Assembly: GCF_004053875.1 (NCBI RefSeq)
Contig: NZ_SBIP01000003.1
Location: 434,001-498,000, forward strand
DNA: 64,000 nucleotides
From: Neorhizobium lilium
GTDB taxonomy: Bacteria; Pseudomonadota; Alphaproteobacteria; Rhizobiales; Rhizobiaceae
Direction: 5' to 3'
The notes below the pieces were generated by a model. That model was not told the origin of the DNA, ran no database searches, and saw only the letters and a program-made list of their open reading frames with translations. Position numbers and translations under genes: made by a program. This document shows, piece by piece, positions 53,418 to 62,594 of this stretch. Each line of letters begins with the position of its first letter. Position 1 is the stretch's first letter.

Positions 53418-54872
53418 ATGAACCGCGACGCCGTAACCGCCATTGCCGATGCAATCGAACGGATGAAGCCCGAATTTGCGATCATCAGCGACCGCATCTG
53501 GGATTTCGCCGAGCTCAAATTTGACGAGACCCGCTCGTCAGAAGTCCTCGCCAAAACCCTTGACGATAACGGTTTTGCCGTGCGGCGTGGGGTTGCCGGA
53601 ATGGACACGGCCTTTATCGGCGAATTCGGCAGCGGCAAGCCCGTTATCGCGCTGCTTGGGGAGTTCGACGCACTGGCCGGCATGAGCCAGGCGGCGGATG
53701 TTGCCGAACACAGGCCGCTTTCCTCCGGCGGAACCGGCCATGGTTGCGGTCACAATCTTCTCGGTGTCGGATCGCTGATGGCCGCCATCGCGCTTGCCCG
53801 CCATCTAAAGGAAAACGGTCTTACCGGCACCGTGCGCTATTACGGCTGCCCTGGCGAAGAAGGTGGTTCCGGCAAGACGTTCATGGTGCGGGCTGGGCTG
53901 TTCGACGATGTCGATACGGCGCTCACCTGGCACCCGGCCCCTTTCAATGGCGTGCGCTCCACCAACAATCTTGCTGTCCTTGAATATTACTACCGTTTCA
54001 AGGGCTTGGCCGCCCACGCCTCGAATGCCGCCCATCTTGGCCGATCAGCGCTGGATGCGGTGGAACTGATGAATGTCGGCGTCAATTTCCTGCGCGAACA
54101 CATGCCCCAGGATTGCCGCGTACATTATGCCATTACCGATACCGGCGGCCGCGCCGCCAATGTTGTGCAGGCGCAGGCGGAAGTGGTCTACCTGATCCGC
54201 GCTCCGGAAATGCCGCAGGCCCTCGATCTTGCAAAGCGTGTGGACAAGGTCGCGCGCGGTGCTGCCATGATGACGGAGACGGACGTGGAAATCGTCTTCG
54301 ATACGGCGTCGACCAATCTCTTGCCCAACATCACCCTGGAAACCGCCATGCACGAGAACATGGTGGCGCTCGGTCCAATCGCTTTCGACGAAGCTGATCT
54401 CGCATTTGCAAAGGCCATCCAGGACACGTTTACGGAGGAGGCGATCAAAAGCAGTATTCGGCTTTACCAGATCAAGGGCGATGTTTTTTCGAACGCCAAG
54501 ATCGACGGCACGACGCCGCTGCATCTGGGGCTGCGCGATTTCAAAGGTCAGTCGCATTTCAGGGCCGGTTCCACCGATGTCGGCGATGTCAGCTGGGTCA
54601 CGCCGACGGCGCAGTGCTGGACGCCGGCCTGGGCGATCGGCACCAATCCCCATACCTGGCAAGTTGTGGCGCAGGGAAAAAGCCCTGCCGCCCACAAGGC
54701 GATGGCGCATGCCGCAAAAGCTCTCGCGACCACCGGCCTGTCGCTGATGACTTCGCCTGAATTGCTTTCTGCAGCCAAGGCCGAGTGGGCGGAGAAGACG
54801 GATGGCAAGCCCTATGTCTGCCCCATTCCGGCCGACATCGAACCGGCTACTCACCCGACCGTCGGCAAATAG
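53418..54872 (+). CDS. M20 family amidohydrolase (AbgB-like)
   Basis: A 484-residue metallo-amidohydrolase of the p-aminobenzoyl-glutamate hydrolase B / aminoacylase group. Metal ligands are visible in GTGHGCGHNLLG (His108, His112), CPGEEGGSGK (Glu147/148) and LTWHPAPF (His172). The dimerisation insert begins near FKGLAAHASNAAHLGRSALDAVELMN. It would cleave an N-acyl or aryl-amide bond of an imported compound in the cytoplasm. No AbgA partner is adjacent. The ATG at 53418 has GAGG 8 bases upstream. It is the last gene of the LysR-linked operon. Confidence 0.9.
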   Translation: MNRDAVTAIADAIERMKPEFAIISDRIWDFAELKFDETRSSEVLAKTLDDNGFAVRRGVAGMDTAFIGEFGSGKPVIALLGEFDALAGMSQAADVAEHRPLSSGGTGHGCGHNLLGVGSLMAAIALARHLKENGLTGTVRYYGCPGEEGGSGKTFMVRAGLFDDVDTALTWHPAPFNGVRSTNNLAVLEYYYRFKGLAAHASNAAHLGRSALDAVELMNVGVNFLREHMPQDCRVHYAITDTGGRAANVVQAQAEVVYLIRAPEMPQALDLAKRVDKVARGAAMMTETDVEIVFDTASTNLLPNITLETAMHENMVALGPIAFDEADLAFAKAIQDTFTEEAIKSSIRLYQIKGDVFSNAKIDGTTPLHLGLRDFKGQSHFRAGSTDVGDVSWVTPTAQCWTPAWAIGTNPHTWQVVAQGKSPAAHKAMAHAAKALATTGLSLMTSPELLSAAKAEWAEKTDGKPYVCPIPADIEPATHPTVGK

Positions 54873-54975
54873 TGCTCCGCAGCATTCGGCCGAGCCGCAA
54901 GTCCGGTTCTCATCAAGATCTGAGGTTCATCAGCCTCAGTCTGATCATCAAGCGTACATACCGGATCAACGCGTG

Positions 54976-57330
54976 CTACAGCCACCCAAGCGCTGTGGCG
55001 GCGCGCAGCGCTTCGGCGCGGCGGCTGCAGCCAAGCTTTCTGAAAAGATTGCCGATATGGAACTTTACGGTTGGTTCCGAAATATTGAGAGTGTGGGCGA
55101 TCCGCTTGTTCGGCAGACCGGCGGCAACAAGCTGCAGCATTTGTATCTCACGCTGTGACAGGCCACCATGCAGGGCACGTGCCTGCGGGGAGTTGATCGA
55201 GGCCGCAAAAATTGAAAGCGCGGTGCGCACGTCGTGAGATGTTTCGATGAAGCTGCGGATCCGTTTGTTATTGAGAAGCGGTGAAAGAAATATCCGCTCC
55301 TCCGACAATACGCCGTTGCAGCCGAGGCGCGTTGCGGTTTCCAGAGCCGAGAGAAGATGTGTCCGTACCGCAGCATTGTCCCGACGTTGATAGGCCGTGA
55401 AGCTTTGCCATAGCTGCAACGCCACTCGTTGGCGGTTGGTGACTTTGGGGTTCGAGATCAGCGCGTCAATTTGTCGAGGCAGGTAGGGGCGCGGGGTGGC
55501 AAGGTGCACGGCGTCGCGCAGCCAAGCCATCGCATAGGCGATCTCGTCCCTGCGGGAGAGGCGCATCAATTCGTCGGTTGCGCTCTCCACCCAGTTGCGC
55601 CCCAGCGGTATGCGCACAGCGGTCAGCGTTGCTGCCGCATCGGCCCACCGATTGGCGTTCTGGTAGGCGATGGCGGTGCGGATTTCCATCATCGCATGAA
55701 ACTGCAACCCTTCGGATAGATGGATCCACAGCCCATCCAGGAAGCCAGGCCGGATGGTCATTGCAAAATAATCGCCCAGAACCTGGGATGCGTAATGCAG
55801 GGCGAACTGCATCAGGCTTGGCCAGATTTCGGCGGCAGCGAATGGCTCGAAGTCATCCTGCACGAAGTCCAGCAGACCGCGGGGCCGGCCGGCCTCGTAG
55901 GCCAGGCATGCTTCCGCCAGGCGCAACATGCGAAACTCCTGTACGGCGGCGTGCGGAACCTGTTCCAGGCGACTGCGCGCTTCCTTTGCAGCCCGTCGTG
56001 CGAGCAGCACGTCGCCACTCGTCAGGCGCAATACGATCTGGTGCAAGTGAATGAAGAATTCCAGCAGTGGCTGACCGCCCTGTTTGCGCAGATAGATCAG
56101 CGCACGCGCTGCGGCCGCCTCTGCCTCGCGAAAATTTCGGCGCCGGATCTCGAATTCAAGGATGGAATTGTAATAGCTGGACCATTTTGCGTCGTCGCCA
56201 AGGGGATAATCGGCCATGAATTCACCGAGACGGGCGATCATCGCGTCACTAGGCGTCAGATCCTCGCTGATCATGAGATTGAGCCTGAAGGTGCGCGCTG
56301 CAAACGAAAAACGGGAATTGCGGCTTAGGACTTTCAGAGGATCGAGGTAATCGTGGCCAAGATGCCGGGCCAGCAGATGGCGCACGCGCGGCAATTCGCC
56401 TTGCTTCAGCAGCGTGCGGGCGACGGCAAACAATACGGTTTCATTGGTGGCGATCATCGCCTGCGAAAACCGCATGACGATTTTCCGGAATGCGTCGACG
56501 CTGCTTCGGTAGATCAGTTCCCGACCCTGTGCCCGCTGGAGTATCTGGGCCGCATGTTCCTCATGTCCGTGATCGAGCAGAAGGTCCATTGCCGCAAGCG
56601 GCCGTCCAGCTCGCTCCAGTGCGGATGCGACGTCTATGACGGCGCCGCCGGCGGTGAGGGCGGCCAAGCGTTCGCCGACTGCAAGCGTAAGCAGGCGCAG
56701 AATGTCGGAATGCCGTTCGGCACCGTGGACAAGAAGCGGCGGCAGGAAAGCCTTCCAGTCGCCAGAGGTCTCCACAGATGGTGCCTCCAGCCAGATCGAC
56801 AGCTCAGTCGTCTGGGCCGGAGACAGGGATGAAAGGAAGGCCTCGCGCAGATAATCGACGCAGGCTGCATCATCCGGCCGGGCTGCGATCGGCAGGAACG
56901 CCGGCCATCCTTCGTAATCTTCCAGAAGGATGCGTCGTTGCTCATCAGGGAGGGCCTTCAGTTCCTCATTCGCAAAAACCAGGTCGGCGGCACCGTATGT
57001 AACGGCACCCCGGTGCATGATGCGCCGTGCCGTGCCGCTGATGCGTTGTTCAGGCCGGCAGGCGATCAGGATCGATCTCGCAGCGTCCAGAACCTGGCTG
57101 GAAAGCCTGGCCGACTGCACGGTGACGGGGACGTCCCAGATCAGCCATCCGTCACAGACGTCGTCCATGCGAGGCTGGTGGGCGATGCAGACAGGTTTAC
57201 CAAGATCGTCCGCTACCATGCGGAGCAGGACGGACTTGCCGGCACCGGCAGGGGCCCGGATGAAGGTTAAACCGGCGGTTTGATCGGCGATACGACGTAT
57301 GAGGCTAGGGCGAGGCAACAGGGACTGCAT
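54976..57330 (-). CDS. MalT-like (LAL) LuxR family ATPase regulator
   Basis: A 784-residue STAND-type regulator. The N-terminal ATPase begins LPRPSLIRRIADQTAGLTFI with Walker A RAPAGAGKSVLL (about 25-36). The Walker B region (GWLIWDVPV) has a single acidic residue instead of the usual pair. A middle all-helical TPR-like region of about 500 residues probably binds ligand. The C-terminal LuxR HTH is LSQREIQMLQLVAAGLPNKRIAHTLNISEPTVKFHIGNLF. It is convergent with the M20 gene and divergent from the second ABC operon, so it probably activates that operon. The inducer is unknown. Confidence 0.9.
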   Translation of the reverse strand: MQSLLPRPSLIRRIADQTAGLTFIRAPAGAGKSVLLRMVADDLGKPVCIAHQPRMDDVCDGWLIWDVPVTVQSARLSSQVLDAARSILIACRPEQRISGTARRIMHRGAVTYGAADLVFANEELKALPDEQRRILLEDYEGWPAFLPIAARPDDAACVDYLREAFLSSLSPAQTTELSIWLEAPSVETSGDWKAFLPPLLVHGAERHSDILRLLTLAVGERLAALTAGGAVIDVASALERAGRPLAAMDLLLDHGHEEHAAQILQRAQGRELIYRSSVDAFRKIVMRFSQAMIATNETVLFAVARTLLKQGELPRVRHLLARHLGHDYLDPLKVLSRNSRFSFAARTFRLNLMISEDLTPSDAMIARLGEFMADYPLGDDAKWSSYYNSILEFEIRRRNFREAEAAAARALIYLRKQGGQPLLEFFIHLHQIVLRLTSGDVLLARRAAKEARSRLEQVPHAAVQEFRMLRLAEACLAYEAGRPRGLLDFVQDDFEPFAAAEIWPSLMQFALHYASQVLGDYFAMTIRPGFLDGLWIHLSEGLQFHAMMEIRTAIAYQNANRWADAAATLTAVRIPLGRNWVESATDELMRLSRRDEIAYAMAWLRDAVHLATPRPYLPRQIDALISNPKVTNRQRVALQLWQSFTAYQRRDNAAVRTHLLSALETATRLGCNGVLSEERIFLSPLLNNKRIRSFIETSHDVRTALSIFAASINSPQARALHGGLSQREIQMLQLVAAGLPNKRIAHTLNISEPTVKFHIGNLFRKLGCSRRAEALRAATALGWL

Positions 57331-57433
57331 GACGTCCGATAAGCCGAAATGCTCAAATAACCTATACCATGGGGGTGAAAAACTATACTTTTAAGCGGTT
57401 GTTCCCGCCGCCGAGCTACGAAATGCTGAACCT

Positions 57434-57450
57434 CGTGCAAATGATGCACG
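57434..57450. promoter_or_regulatory. Inverted repeat before the second ABC operon
   Basis: CGTGCA-aatga-TGCACG lies 15 bases before the permease ATG at 57466, in the gap shared with the LAL regulator. An AT-rich stretch with TATACT (57384-57389) lies further upstream. It could be an operator or a hairpin that masks the ribosome site. Confidence 0.4.
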
Positions 57451-57465
57451 GGGACCTGTCCGACG

Positions 57466-58494
57466 ATGCAGCAACATCCACTGGTCGCAATTCTCACCCG
57501 CATCGGCACATTCGTGCTGGTGATGATTGCACTATCGATCATGATCTTCGTTCTGGCACGGATCGTCCCTGGTGATCCGGCACGGATGGCGCTAGGTCCG
57601 TCCGCCACCTCGGACCAGGTTCAGGCGGTGCGTCTGCAAATGGGTCTCGACCAGCCGCTGGTGGTTCAATACCTCGACTACGCCGGCAAGGCCCTGCGCG
57701 GCGATCTCGGCATGTCGCTGGTCTCTCAAAGACCGGTCATTACGGACCTTGCCCAGACCGTACCCGCTACGCTGGAACTTGTCTTCGTATCCGTTGTCTT
57801 CATGTTCGTCGTCGCCGTCCCGCTTGGTGTCGTGATGGCGCATTATCGCGATCGAACTATCGATCATGTCGGACGCCTGCTTTCGCTGACCGGCGTCATC
57901 ATCCCGAGCTTCCTGTTTGCGATCACGCTGCAATTGGTGGCGGCGCGCTTCATGTCCGGCTGGCCGATCATCGGCCGGCTAGATCACGACATCAGTTGGG
58001 GCGGTGGCCCAACCGGTCTTCTGCTTCTCGATGGGCTTCTCGCGGGCCGGCTGGACGTCACTCTCAATGCGCTGCAACACCTCATCCTGCCGGCCTTCGC
58101 CTTGTCGATGGCGGGCATCGGCCAGATCACCCGCATCACGCGCTCGGCGATGATCGAGAACCAGCGCAAGGACCATGTACTGACCCTCAAGAGTTTCGGC
58201 GTGCCGGAACGGGTGATCATCTTCAAGTACCTGCTAAAGCTCTCGTCCATCGCGCCTCTGACGATCATGGGGCTCGAATTCGCCTCGCTGATCGGCAATG
58301 CCTTCGTGATCGAAATGGTCTTCGCCTGGGGCGGCTTCGCCTCGTACGGATTGACCTCTATCCTGCAGAAGGATCTGAACGCCGTCACAGCCGTCGTGCT
58401 TGTCGCAGGGCTATTCTTCATCATTGCGAACCTGATCGTCGATATCCTCATCACGGTCATCGACCCGCGCCTGCGCCGCAAGGAGGCACGTTGA
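57466..58494 (+). CDS. Oligopeptide-type ABC transporter permease (DppB-like), second system
   Basis: A 342-residue six-helix pore subunit with the DppB hallmarks LVMIALSIMIFVLARIVPGDPARMALGP and a cytoplasmic contact loop HVLTLKSFGVPERVIIFKYLLK. It has an extra periplasmic segment around WPIIGRLDHDISWGGGPTG. Only distant similarity to the DppB-like protein at 47456 is evident, so this is a separate system and not a recent duplicate. Its stop overlaps the next permease start by one base (TGATG). Confidence 0.93.
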   Translation: MQQHPLVAILTRIGTFVLVMIALSIMIFVLARIVPGDPARMALGPSATSDQVQAVRLQMGLDQPLVVQYLDYAGKALRGDLGMSLVSQRPVITDLAQTVPATLELVFVSVVFMFVVAVPLGVVMAHYRDRTIDHVGRLLSLTGVIIPSFLFAITLQLVAARFMSGWPIIGRLDHDISWGGGPTGLLLLDGLLAGRLDVTLNALQHLILPAFALSMAGIGQITRITRSAMIENQRKDHVLTLKSFGVPERVIIFKYLLKLSSIAPLTIMGLEFASLIGNAFVIEMVFAWGGFASYGLTSILQKDLNAVTAVVLVAGLFFIIANLIVDILITVIDPRLRRKEAR

Positions 58495-59375
58495 TGGCCG
58501 ATATGAAAGTGCTCGACGCATCCGAGCGTGGGCTAAGTGCCAGCTACATGATGTGGTATCGCTTCAGCCGCAACCCCGCTGCGGTGATCGGCACACTGAT
58601 CATCCTCTCGGTGCTCTTCCTCGCCGCGTTCGCGCCTTGGCTGACGCCCTATCCCAAGCATGTCGGCGCCGTGGTCGATTTCCGCGCGCGGCACCTGCCG
58701 CCGGATGCCGCCCACTGGTTCGGAACAGACAAGGCGGGACGCGACATATTTTCGCGGACGATCTTCGGCCTCCGCATCTCGCTTCTGCTGGTGGTCGGCG
58801 TGCTCGGTATCTCTGTGCCGGTCGGCGCCGTCCTCGGCCTGATGGCGGGATATTTCGGCGGCTGGGCCGAGAAGCTGATCAGCGGCCTGACGAACGTCAT
58901 GCTGGCCATGCCGCCGCTGGTCATGGCGCTGGCCGTCTCGAACCTGCTCGAACCGAACCTTATGAATGCGATGATCGCCATCACGCTTCTGTGGTGGACC
59001 TGGCACGCGCGGCTGATCTACACGGTCTCGAAGTCGATCGCCTCGGAAGACTATATCGAGGCGGCACGGCTTGCAGGCGCCGGACCGGTCCATATTTTGT
59101 TTCGCGAAATCCTGCCAAACTGCATCCCCGTCATCTCCGTCAAGACGACGCTCGATGCCGCCTTCGTCATCCTGTTCGGCGCGACGCTGAGCTTCCTCGG
59201 CTTCGGCGTAAAGCCGCCAATCCCTGACCTCGGATCAATGGTTGCGGACGGACGGCAGTTCATGCCCGATTACTGGTGGGAGGTTCTCTGCCCCGGCCTC
59301 GCAGTCCTCTACGTGACGCTCGGCTTCAACCTGCTGGGCGACGGCCTGCGCGACATGTTCGACGTGGAGAGCTAA
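58494..59375 (+). CDS. Oligopeptide-type ABC transporter permease (DppC-like), second system
   Basis: A 293-residue inner-membrane protein with a cytoplasmic N-terminus. The family stretch is DAAHWFGTDKAGRDIFSRTIFGLRISLLL, the ATPase-contact loop DYIEAARLAGAGPVHILFREILPNCIPV, and the C-terminal LSFLGFGVKPPIPDLGSMV. AAGGAGGCACGTTG gives a strong ribosome site at the ATG at 58494. It forms the pore with the preceding DppB-like protein. Confidence 0.93.
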   Translation: MADMKVLDASERGLSASYMMWYRFSRNPAAVIGTLIILSVLFLAAFAPWLTPYPKHVGAVVDFRARHLPPDAAHWFGTDKAGRDIFSRTIFGLRISLLLVVGVLGISVPVGAVLGLMAGYFGGWAEKLISGLTNVMLAMPPLVMALAVSNLLEPNLMNAMIAITLLWWTWHARLIYTVSKSIASEDYIEAARLAGAGPVHILFREILPNCIPVISVKTTLDAAFVILFGATLSFLGFGVKPPIPDLGSMVADGRQFMPDYWWEVLCPGLAVLYVTLGFNLLGDGLRDMFDVES

Positions 59376-59378
59376 GCT

Positions 59379-61025
59379 ATGGCCGAACCGCTTCTCAAGG
59401 TGGACAACCTCACCGTCTCCTTCACCACGTATGGACGTACGCGGCAGGTCCTGAACGATGTCGGGTTTACCGTCGCGGCCGGCGAGCGAGTAGCCCTGAT
59501 CGGCGAGACCGGCTCGGGCAAGTCGGTGACCGCCAAGGCAATCATCGGCACGCTGCCGAAAAATGCGGCCATCCGCTCGGGCTCGATCTCGTTCAGCGGC
59601 CGCGACGTCCTTGCCATGTCGCGTGGCGAACGCGAAAGCCTCAAAGGCAGCGCTTTTTCGTTGATCATGCAGGATCCGCTTTCCTCGTTCAATCCGGTCT
59701 TCAAGATCGGGACCCATCTCGACGATGTGATGCGGTTCGCCGACAAGCGCGAGGGAAAATTGTCCTCCAAAGCCGAGCGTCGGACCCGCATTGCGGCGGT
59801 GTTGCGCCGCGTGCAGCTGGCCGATACCGACCGGGTCATGAACGCCTATCCGTCCGAACTCTCAGGCGGCATGCGGCAGCGCGTGCTGATCGGACTGGCG
59901 CTCCTGCATCAGCCGAAGCTGCTGATCGCCGACGAGCCGGGCACGGCGCTCGACGTCACCACGCAGGACGAGATCCTCAATCTGATCAATCAGTTGGTGG
60001 TCGAGGAGAACATGGCTCTCCTGATGATCACCCACAATCTCGGGGTGGTGCGCAAAATCGCCGACCGGGTCGTGGTCATGTATCACGGTGATATCGTCGA
60101 AACGGGTCCCTGCGCGGAGATCCTGTCCAGCCCGAAGCAGCCCTATACGCTGTCGCTTCTCGATGCGGTGCCGCCTCTCTATGGCTCCCGGGTCACCGAT
60201 CTGCCGCAGAGCACCCGCCCGCCCATCGTCACGGTGGAAAAGTTGAACAAGATCTACGGCCGGCGCAATGGCTACCATGCGGTGCGCGATGTCGACCTCA
60301 TCCTGCGCGAGGGCGAAGTCTTCGGGCTCGCTGGCGAGTCCGGCTCCGGCAAAACCACTGTCGCCCGCATCATCATGGAACTCTCCAGGCCGACGACCGG
60401 TCGGGTTACCATCGATACCCCGCCGCCCGCCAAAGGCAAGCACCTCACCCAGATCGTCTATCAGAATCCCGGCACCTCGCTAAACCCGAAGCGCACGGCA
60501 AGGCAGACATTGAGCGTGCCTCTGAAGTCGATCGGGCTTGGCGGAGCGGCGTGCGAGGCGCGGATGAACGAGCTGATGGACCTCGTCCGCCTGCCCCAAT
60601 CCTATCTCGGCAAATATCCGCACGAGCTTTCGGGCGGCCAGAAGCAACGCGTGGCGATTGCCCGGGCATTGGCTGCGGAACCGAAGATTCTGATCCTCGA
60701 CGAGCCGACAGCGGCACTCGACGTGTCGGTGCAGAAGACGGTGATCGAACTGCTATTGCAGCTGCGCAAGGATCTGGGCCTCACCTACCTGATGATCAGC
60801 CATGATTTGTCGCTGATGCGAAATTTCTGCTCGCGCATCGCCATCATGCTGCGCGGCGAGATCGTGGAGGAGGGCGCAACGTCGGACGTCTTCGCCGATC
60901 CCAAACACCCTTACACGCGCGCGCTGATTGCTGCGATTCCGGTCGTCAGTGATGAGGAGGAGCGCCTGAAACCCGTCGTGACCGAGCAAGAGCGCATGCG
61001 CTTTCTCGTCAAGACCACTGATTGA
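59379..61025 (+). CDS. Fused double ATP-binding subunit of the second ABC importer
   Basis: A 548-residue protein with two nucleotide-binding domains. Domain 1: GETGSGKSVTAK, SGGMRQRVLIGLAL, LLIADEPGTALD. Domain 2 from about residue 280: GESGSGKTTVAR, LSGGQKQRVAIARAL, LILDEPTAALD. It powers uptake through the permeases encoded immediately upstream (3-base gap). It is organised like the ATPase of the first importer but is clearly different in sequence. Confidence 0.94.
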   Translation: MAEPLLKVDNLTVSFTTYGRTRQVLNDVGFTVAAGERVALIGETGSGKSVTAKAIIGTLPKNAAIRSGSISFSGRDVLAMSRGERESLKGSAFSLIMQDPLSSFNPVFKIGTHLDDVMRFADKREGKLSSKAERRTRIAAVLRRVQLADTDRVMNAYPSELSGGMRQRVLIGLALLHQPKLLIADEPGTALDVTTQDEILNLINQLVVEENMALLMITHNLGVVRKIADRVVVMYHGDIVETGPCAEILSSPKQPYTLSLLDAVPPLYGSRVTDLPQSTRPPIVTVEKLNKIYGRRNGYHAVRDVDLILREGEVFGLAGESGSGKTTVARIIMELSRPTTGRVTIDTPPPAKGKHLTQIVYQNPGTSLNPKRTARQTLSVPLKSIGLGGAACEARMNELMDLVRLPQSYLGKYPHELSGGQKQRVAIARALAAEPKILILDEPTAALDVSVQKTVIELLLQLRKDLGLTYLMISHDLSLMRNFCSRIAIMLRGEIVEEGATSDVFADPKHPYTRALIAAIPVVSDEEERLKPVVTEQERMRFLVKTTD

Positions 61026-61037
61026 GAGGAGCCTGAC

Positions 61038-62594
61038 GTGTATCGGGTTGGAATTGACGTTGGAGGCACCAATACGGATGCCGTCGTCCTGCAGGCCAAA
61101 ACGGTTCTGGCGGGGGTGAAGGCCTCCACCACCGAGGATGTAACATCTGGCGTCATCGAGGCGCTGGAAAAGGTGATCGAGGCGTCCGGCATCGACCGCC
61201 AGCAGATTGCCGCGGTGATGATCGGCACCACGCATTTCACCAATGCGGTCATCGAGCGCCGCCATATGGAGGAAGTCGCGGCAATTCGGCTCGGTCTGCC
61301 GTCGGGGGCCGGACTGCCGCCGATGGTCGACTGGCCGGATGACGTGCGCGAGATCGTTGGCAATCATGGGTATCAGGTGCGGGGCGGCTATGAGTTCGAT
61401 GGACGCGAGCTTTCACCGCTGGACGAAGACGAGATCGTGCGCATCGCCGGCGACATCCGGGCGAAGGGTCTGAAGGCCGCCGCCGTGACCTGCGTTTTCA
61501 GTGGCGTCAACGACGCGATGGAAGTCCGCACGAAGGAGATCTTGCAGCAGCAGTGCCCCGGCCTGCCGGTCGTTATGTCAAAGGATATCGGTCGTCACGG
61601 TCTCCTGGCACGCGAAAGTGCCGCGATCATCAATGCCAGCCTCCTGTCGCTGGCGGATCGTACGGTTGCGGCCTTCGGCAAGGCTTTGGCGGCAGCCGGC
61701 ATCGCCTGCCCGTTCTACATCACCCAGAATGACGGGACACTGATGGCAGCCGATATCGTGCGTTCCTTCCCGGTCCTGACATTTGCGTCCGGCCCGACGA
61801 ACTCGATGCGCGGCGCGGCCTTCCTGACCGGCATCAAGGATGCCGTCGTCGTCGATGTCGGCGGCACCACCACCGATGTCGGCTCGCTGTCGCACGGCTT
61901 TCCGCGCCAGGCGTCCACCACCGTCGATATCGGCGGTGTGCGTACGAATTTCCGGATGCCCGACGTGTTTTCGATCGGGCTCGGTGGCGGCTCGCTGGTC
62001 ATCCAGGGCGACAAGGGCATTGTCGTCGGGCCGAAGTCGGTTGGCTACCGGGTGCGCCAGGACGCCCTGTGCTTCGGCGGTTCGACATTGACCGCGACAG
62101 ACATCGCCGTCGCCACCGGCAAGGCGGATGTCGGGGACAAGGGGCTGGTGGGCGACCTCGACAGGTCTCTGGTCGAAGCTGCTGCGGCAAAAATCAACGC
62201 CATGCTGGAAGCGTGCGTCGAGCGCAGCCGCATTTCGGCAACGCCGTTGCCGGTGATCGCCGTCGGCGGCGGTTCGATCCTGATGCCGGATCGCATCGGT
62301 GAGCTGGATGTGATCCGGCCGGACAACTTCGCCGTCGCCAATGCCGTTGGCGCTGCGATTGCGCAGATCAGCGGCGAAACCGATCGGGTCTTCTCGCTGA
62401 TCGACGGGCGCACACGCGAAAGCGCGCTTGCCGAAGCCGAAGCGGAAGCCCGCGAAAAGGCGATTGCCGCGGGCGCGATGGCCGACACGCTGGAGGTCAT
62501 CGAGCGCGAGGATACGCCGCTCGCCTACCTGCCGGGAAATGCCACCCGTATTCATGTGAAAGTCGTCGGAGAAATGGGAGGCCATGATGCCTGA
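61038..62594 (+). CDS. Hydantoinase/oxoprolinase family protein (HyuA-like)
   Basis: A 518-residue cytoplasmic ATP-dependent ring-opening enzyme subunit of the ASKHA fold. The N-terminal phosphate loop is GIDVGGTNTDAVVL (about 5-18) and the second is VVDVGGTTTDVGSL (about 272). GTTHFTNAVIERRHMEEVA is another family signature. HyuA-type proteins (N-methylhydantoinase A, 5-oxoprolinase) normally need a HyuB partner, which is absent; a DUF917 protein follows instead. The start is GTG at 61038 with GAGGAG upstream. It overlaps the DUF917 gene by 11 bases. Confidence 0.92.
   Translation: MYRVGIDVGGTNTDAVVLQAKTVLAGVKASTTEDVTSGVIEALEKVIEASGIDRQQIAAVMIGTTHFTNAVIERRHMEEVAAIRLGLPSGAGLPPMVDWPDDVREIVGNHGYQVRGGYEFDGRELSPLDEDEIVRIAGDIRAKGLKAAAVTCVFSGVNDAMEVRTKEILQQQCPGLPVVMSKDIGRHGLLARESAAIINASLLSLADRTVAAFGKALAAAGIACPFYITQNDGTLMAADIVRSFPVLTFASGPTNSMRGAAFLTGIKDAVVVDVGGTTTDVGSLSHGFPRQASTTVDIGGVRTNFRMPDVFSIGLGGGSLVIQGDKGIVVGPKSVGYRVRQDALCFGGSTLTATDIAVATGKADVGDKGLVGDLDRSLVEAAAAKINAMLEACVERSRISATPLPVIAVGGGSILMPDRIGELDVIRPDNFAVANAVGAAIAQISGETDRVFSLIDGRTRESALAEAEAEAREKAIAAGAMADTLEVIEREDTPLAYLPGNATRIHVKVVGEMGGHDA

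Noticed and set aside
54920..54939. CTGAGG/CCTCAG as a terminator between the convergent M20 and LAL genes
   Set aside because: Only six pairs with an 8-base loop and no U-tract; too weak to list.
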